Below are positions 61,446 through 64,000 of a DNA stretch of 64,000 nt, in pieces. The stretch is from Enterobacter wuhouensis. GTDB taxonomy: Bacteria; Pseudomonadota; Gammaproteobacteria; Enterobacterales; Enterobacteriaceae. The notes below the pieces were generated by a model. That model was given only the letters and a program-made list of their open reading frames with translations, was not told the origin of the DNA and ran no database searches. Made by a program: the position numbers and the translations under genes. Location of the stretch: NCBI RefSeq assembly GCF_004331265.1, contig NZ_SJOO01000004.1:310001-374000 (forward strand). Reading direction: 5' to 3'. Position 1 is the first letter of the stretch. The number at the start of each line of letters is the position of its first letter.

Positions 61446-63569
61446 TTACTCGCTTTCAGGCTCCAGTAAGAAACTAGGTTTACCGTAAGATGAAACAAAC
61501 AGTCCTTTTACCGCGCGGGTTGCAGCCACATGGAGCAGCGCACGTTCATTAAATAATGCATCACGTTGTTCAACAGGATCGTCAGATGCTATGGCTTTTA
61601 CTTCCGGTACAACGCCATCGTTGATACCCGCAAGGAACACATACTGGAACTCTAGCCCTTTAATGCGGTGCATTGTTGCAATGCGAACACCGGCCCGTTG
61701 ATCACTGTCGCCACTATCATTCCCTAAATTAAAAGTTTCAATTCCCGCTTCATTCAGAGCTGACACATAGCGCTCATTCGTATGCCTCGTGCGGGAAGTA
61801 ATGCAGATATCCTGGGAACGGACATCATTGGCTAACAGCGCCTGAATTTGCTTGATAATCGTCTCAGCCTCTTCCTTAAAATCTGAAGCATTAGTAATCA
61901 TGGGTTTTTCACCATGAAGCAATGATAAATAATCGTTGCAGGAATCAGTTTCACCATCCAGGTTGTCAACCTTAACGCCGGTTAATAACCCGACGGCAAA
62001 CTGTCGCGTCTCTTCTGTAGTCCGGTAGTTAATTTTCAGTTTTTTACTACGACGCCCACGAACATTAATCCCACACTGACCGAGCACGACTTTATTGCGG
62101 TAAATACGCTGATGTCCATCACCCACGATAAAGAGATCGTTAGGAGACTCTGGAACCAGGCTACGAATAAGGGTAAAGGCCGGTGCGCCTATATCCTGAG
62201 CTTCATCGACTACAATACTGCTATAAGGCAATTGCACCTGTTTTTCTTTAAACAGAATGATTGCCTCATGCATGGCATCTCCCATCTCTCGCAGTTTGGC
62301 TCGCGCCATTTGTGCCCGGAACTCTTCAAACACAGGCCAGATTTTCGCGCGCTGAATACGTGATAACGCCGTGCCACGACCAATACGGCTCACCTTCAGA
62401 TATTCTTCACGACTGTAAACTGCATTCGGCTGAACAACACGTTGCCACTCTTCAGAATAAAAGTTTTCCGGTAAACCCAGTTCAGCAGGGACTTGCTGCA
62501 AGGCATAGTTCCAGCATTTACGTCGCCCTTCATCGCTGTCATACACCACGCGGAAATCATATCCATGGCGTTTCAGTTGCTCGCTCATCCAGGCATCAAT
62601 GTTAACAACTTCAATACGCGCCATCTCCTCACGACTACACAAACGCTGGAGGTTGGCGCGAATATCCGCCGCCAGGTTACGGGTGAAGGTTGTGAACAGA
62701 ACTTTTTTACCGGGTTTATCGGCCAGGCGTTGGGATAACCAACGAGCACGATGCATCGCAACAACTGTTTTTCCCGTGCCTGCACCACCCAATACACGTA
62801 CCGGACCATTTGCCGGAGACTCCACCAGTTTTCGCTGGCTCGGGTGCAGGAATACACGCCATTTTTCCAGTGGCGCATTGAGCATTTGCAGTAGCTCCTG
62901 TTCATTTTCAACGACATGGAAACGACGTTTACTTCTCTCAATTGCCTCAATAAAGTCCTTGGTATCAACAGGCTCATCACGGTGATCGTTAAACTCCTCC
63001 AGCACTTCCTGGTAATCCAGACCTTCTGCCAGCCAGTGTAGGGGCTCCCAGGCTTCTGCAGGCATCACGCTTTCCAGCTGATTCAGCCCTGTGGTATCCA
63101 CAAGAGCCATCACCTGCTCAATAAACACAGGAGGAACACCCAGCGCGAGGATCTGCTCTGCCGTATACGCAGCAAAGAGTTTGGGTTTATCAACAACAGT
63201 CGGCTCGGGGGTAGGTTTGATATAGCTGGTATCAATCACCTGAATCGCACCGGTTACCGGGTGAATCGCACATTCGTGTCGCCGCGCCCAGTCGTAGGCT
63301 TCGTCATGCTTATCCACCCACATCAGCATATACAGAGCACCCTGCTCAGGTTTCAGGACGATCCCCCGGTAGGTTTGGTCTATACGCACGGAATGCACAT
63401 TATTGCTGCGTGCATCGTGGATCTTTTCGTAGTTCAGCCCATTACTCGTCGGATCCTGGCGGAACTTAGAGATGAATTCCTGGACCTTTTTTTGCTGCGC
63501 TTTAGGAATCCGCGCAAAAGCCCCCAGAAAACCATCAGAAAGTGCCACCTTTGGCGTTGGAATCGTCAT
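61446..63569 (-). CDS. UvrD-type SF1 helicase with N-terminal RelE-like domain
   Basis: 707 residues. The first 95 or so form a RelE/ParE-like fold (FLGAFARIPKAQQKKVQEFI, VHSVRIDQTYRGIVL). The helicase has motif I VLGGAGTGKTVVAMH (about 259-273), motif II SIVVDEAQDIG, motif III DLFIVGDGHQRIY, motif V RIATMHRIKGLEFQYVFLAG and motif VI LLHVAATRAVKGLFVSSYG. Its ATG overlaps the stop of the upstream partial gene (ATGA). The toxin-like part may sense the ribosome or bind RNA; this is inference. A terminator follows. Confidence 0.88.
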   Translation of the reverse strand: MTIPTPKVALSDGFLGAFARIPKAQQKKVQEFISKFRQDPTSNGLNYEKIHDARSNNVHSVRIDQTYRGIVLKPEQGALYMLMWVDKHDEAYDWARRHECAIHPVTGAIQVIDTSYIKPTPEPTVVDKPKLFAAYTAEQILALGVPPVFIEQVMALVDTTGLNQLESVMPAEAWEPLHWLAEGLDYQEVLEEFNDHRDEPVDTKDFIEAIERSKRRFHVVENEQELLQMLNAPLEKWRVFLHPSQRKLVESPANGPVRVLGGAGTGKTVVAMHRARWLSQRLADKPGKKVLFTTFTRNLAADIRANLQRLCSREEMARIEVVNIDAWMSEQLKRHGYDFRVVYDSDEGRRKCWNYALQQVPAELGLPENFYSEEWQRVVQPNAVYSREEYLKVSRIGRGTALSRIQRAKIWPVFEEFRAQMARAKLREMGDAMHEAIILFKEKQVQLPYSSIVVDEAQDIGAPAFTLIRSLVPESPNDLFIVGDGHQRIYRNKVVLGQCGINVRGRRSKKLKINYRTTEETRQFAVGLLTGVKVDNLDGETDSCNDYLSLLHGEKPMITNASDFKEEAETIIKQIQALLANDVRSQDICITSRTRHTNERYVSALNEAGIETFNLGNDSGDSDQRAGVRIATMHRIKGLEFQYVFLAGINDGVVPEVKAIASDDPVEQRDALFNERALLHVAATRAVKGLFVSSYGKPSFLLEPESE

Positions 63570-64000
63570 TTGTCACCTCCGGACAGATGCTGCAATGTAT
63601 TTTCGTCAATTGGCCCGAATGCAACGTGCCAACCCTTACTTGCGAATAAAGCAGTAAACTCCTGATTATCAATAATCAAGGCTTGCTTTTGTAATGGCCA
63701 GGCGAGATCGGCTTCTGCAATAATTTCGCCATCGTCATCCTGCAATTCATATCCAACCGTCGGTGCCGGAAGCGATAACGACTGAAGCAAAGCGATTTCT
63801 TCTGCGCCCAATAAGCCAAACTCAAGTATTTCTGCCCAGCTCTCGTCAGGCTGAATATCCACTACAACCGAAGTCTGCATTTTTACCGTTTCAGCCTCCT
63901 GCGGTAAATGAACCGCTTTACGGCTGGTAAATGTCATATCTGGCAGGAACTGCAGTAAATTCACCATCCACCAGAAACCGTTAAATCCGGCTTCATAGCC
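63566..64000 (-). CDS. 3' end of an unknown upstream gene, cut by the window edge
   Basis: The frame is open to the last base, so the true start lies beyond 64000; an internal Met at 63967 is not the start. The visible 144 residues end with GYELQDDDGEIIAEADLAWP and KQALIIDNQEFTALFASKGW, a pattern I associate with PDDEXK-like ends of large helicase proteins, but this is only inference. It is the first visible gene of the coupled operon (ATGA overlap with the RelE-UvrD gene). Confidence 0.6.
   Translation of the reverse strand, partial: GYEAGFNGFWWMVNLLQFLPDMTFTSRKAVHLPQEAETVKMQTSVVVDIQPDESWAEILEFGLLGAEEIALLQSLSLPAPTVGYELQDDDGEIIAEADLAWPLQKQALIIDNQEFTALFASKGWHVAFGPIDENTLQHLSGGDK

Noticed and set aside
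36140-64000. Complete prophage
   Set aside because: No capsid, portal, tail or terminase genes are present; the content is satellite, restriction and toxin-antitoxin type.
55341-64000. Assignment to DISARM, Druantia, Zorya or Mokosh
   Set aside because: Only single components (PLD, SNF2 helicase) match by type; the required partner genes are not visible, so no named system was claimed.

Overview
The window reads as chromosome of an Enterobacteriaceae species, most like Enterobacter or a close relative. Reasons: GC-rich codon use, REP elements between genes, the divergent yjiS/yjiR pair known from E. coli, roxA (ycfD), a chromosomal-type fosA, and a CP4-like yfj gene block. No rRNA, tRNA, CRISPR array or complete insertion sequence was seen.

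Backbone, 1-36 kb. The left end has a partial HlyD-family exporter subunit with its MarR regulator; a monooxygenase-like/ACT/ArsR operon; a divergent aldehyde dehydrogenase/LysR pair; an AhpD-like protein next to a MocR regulator; yjiS/yjiR with an array of operator half-sites; a FoxA-like siderophore receptor with a Fur-like box and AraC regulator; roxA; and a ClpP paralogue whose catalytic Asp is Asn. From 16 to 29 kb lies one metabolic and signalling cluster: a FixJ-type regulator, a 1861-residue kinase/ATPase/GAF/PAS/histidine-kinase protein, a receiver-only regulator, two XapX membrane proteins and an isochorismatase-like hydrolase, divergent from an amidohydrolase-DoxX-MFS-alpha/beta-hydrolase operon. 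An AT-rich membrane-protein gene sits beside that operon, followed by a second copy of the hydrolase 3' end, a clear acquisition scar. Next come a GH5-like glycosidase with a GPH sugar symporter and LacI regulator, fosA, and a second tryptophanyl-tRNA synthetase preceded by a complete-looking Trp leader-peptide attenuator.

Island, 36-64 kb. This accessory region is dominated by defence and mobile-element genes. It contains a SymE-like toxin, a phosphorothioate-type HNH restriction gene broken by one amber codon, a sequence matching the 3' end of a leucine tRNA (probable att remnant), an Mrr-like endonuclease, a CP4-like block (CbtA/CbeA, RadC-like, ArdB/KlcA-like, DUF932, exported proteins, YfjP-like GTPase), a large SF1 helicase, a P-loop ATPase, and a satellite-like segment with AlpA and two paralogous Gp2/YagK proteins. 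Seven exactly phased 11-bp repeats precede that segment.

The right end, 55.3-64 kb, is a minus-strand set of coupled genes: the 3' end of an unknown upstream gene, a RelE-UvrD helicase, an unknown 460-residue protein, a two-HKD PLD-family protein and an SNF2-type helicase. Overlapping start and stop codons tie most of them together. I cannot place this combination in a named defence system, so it is the best candidate for an undescribed one; it continues beyond the window.
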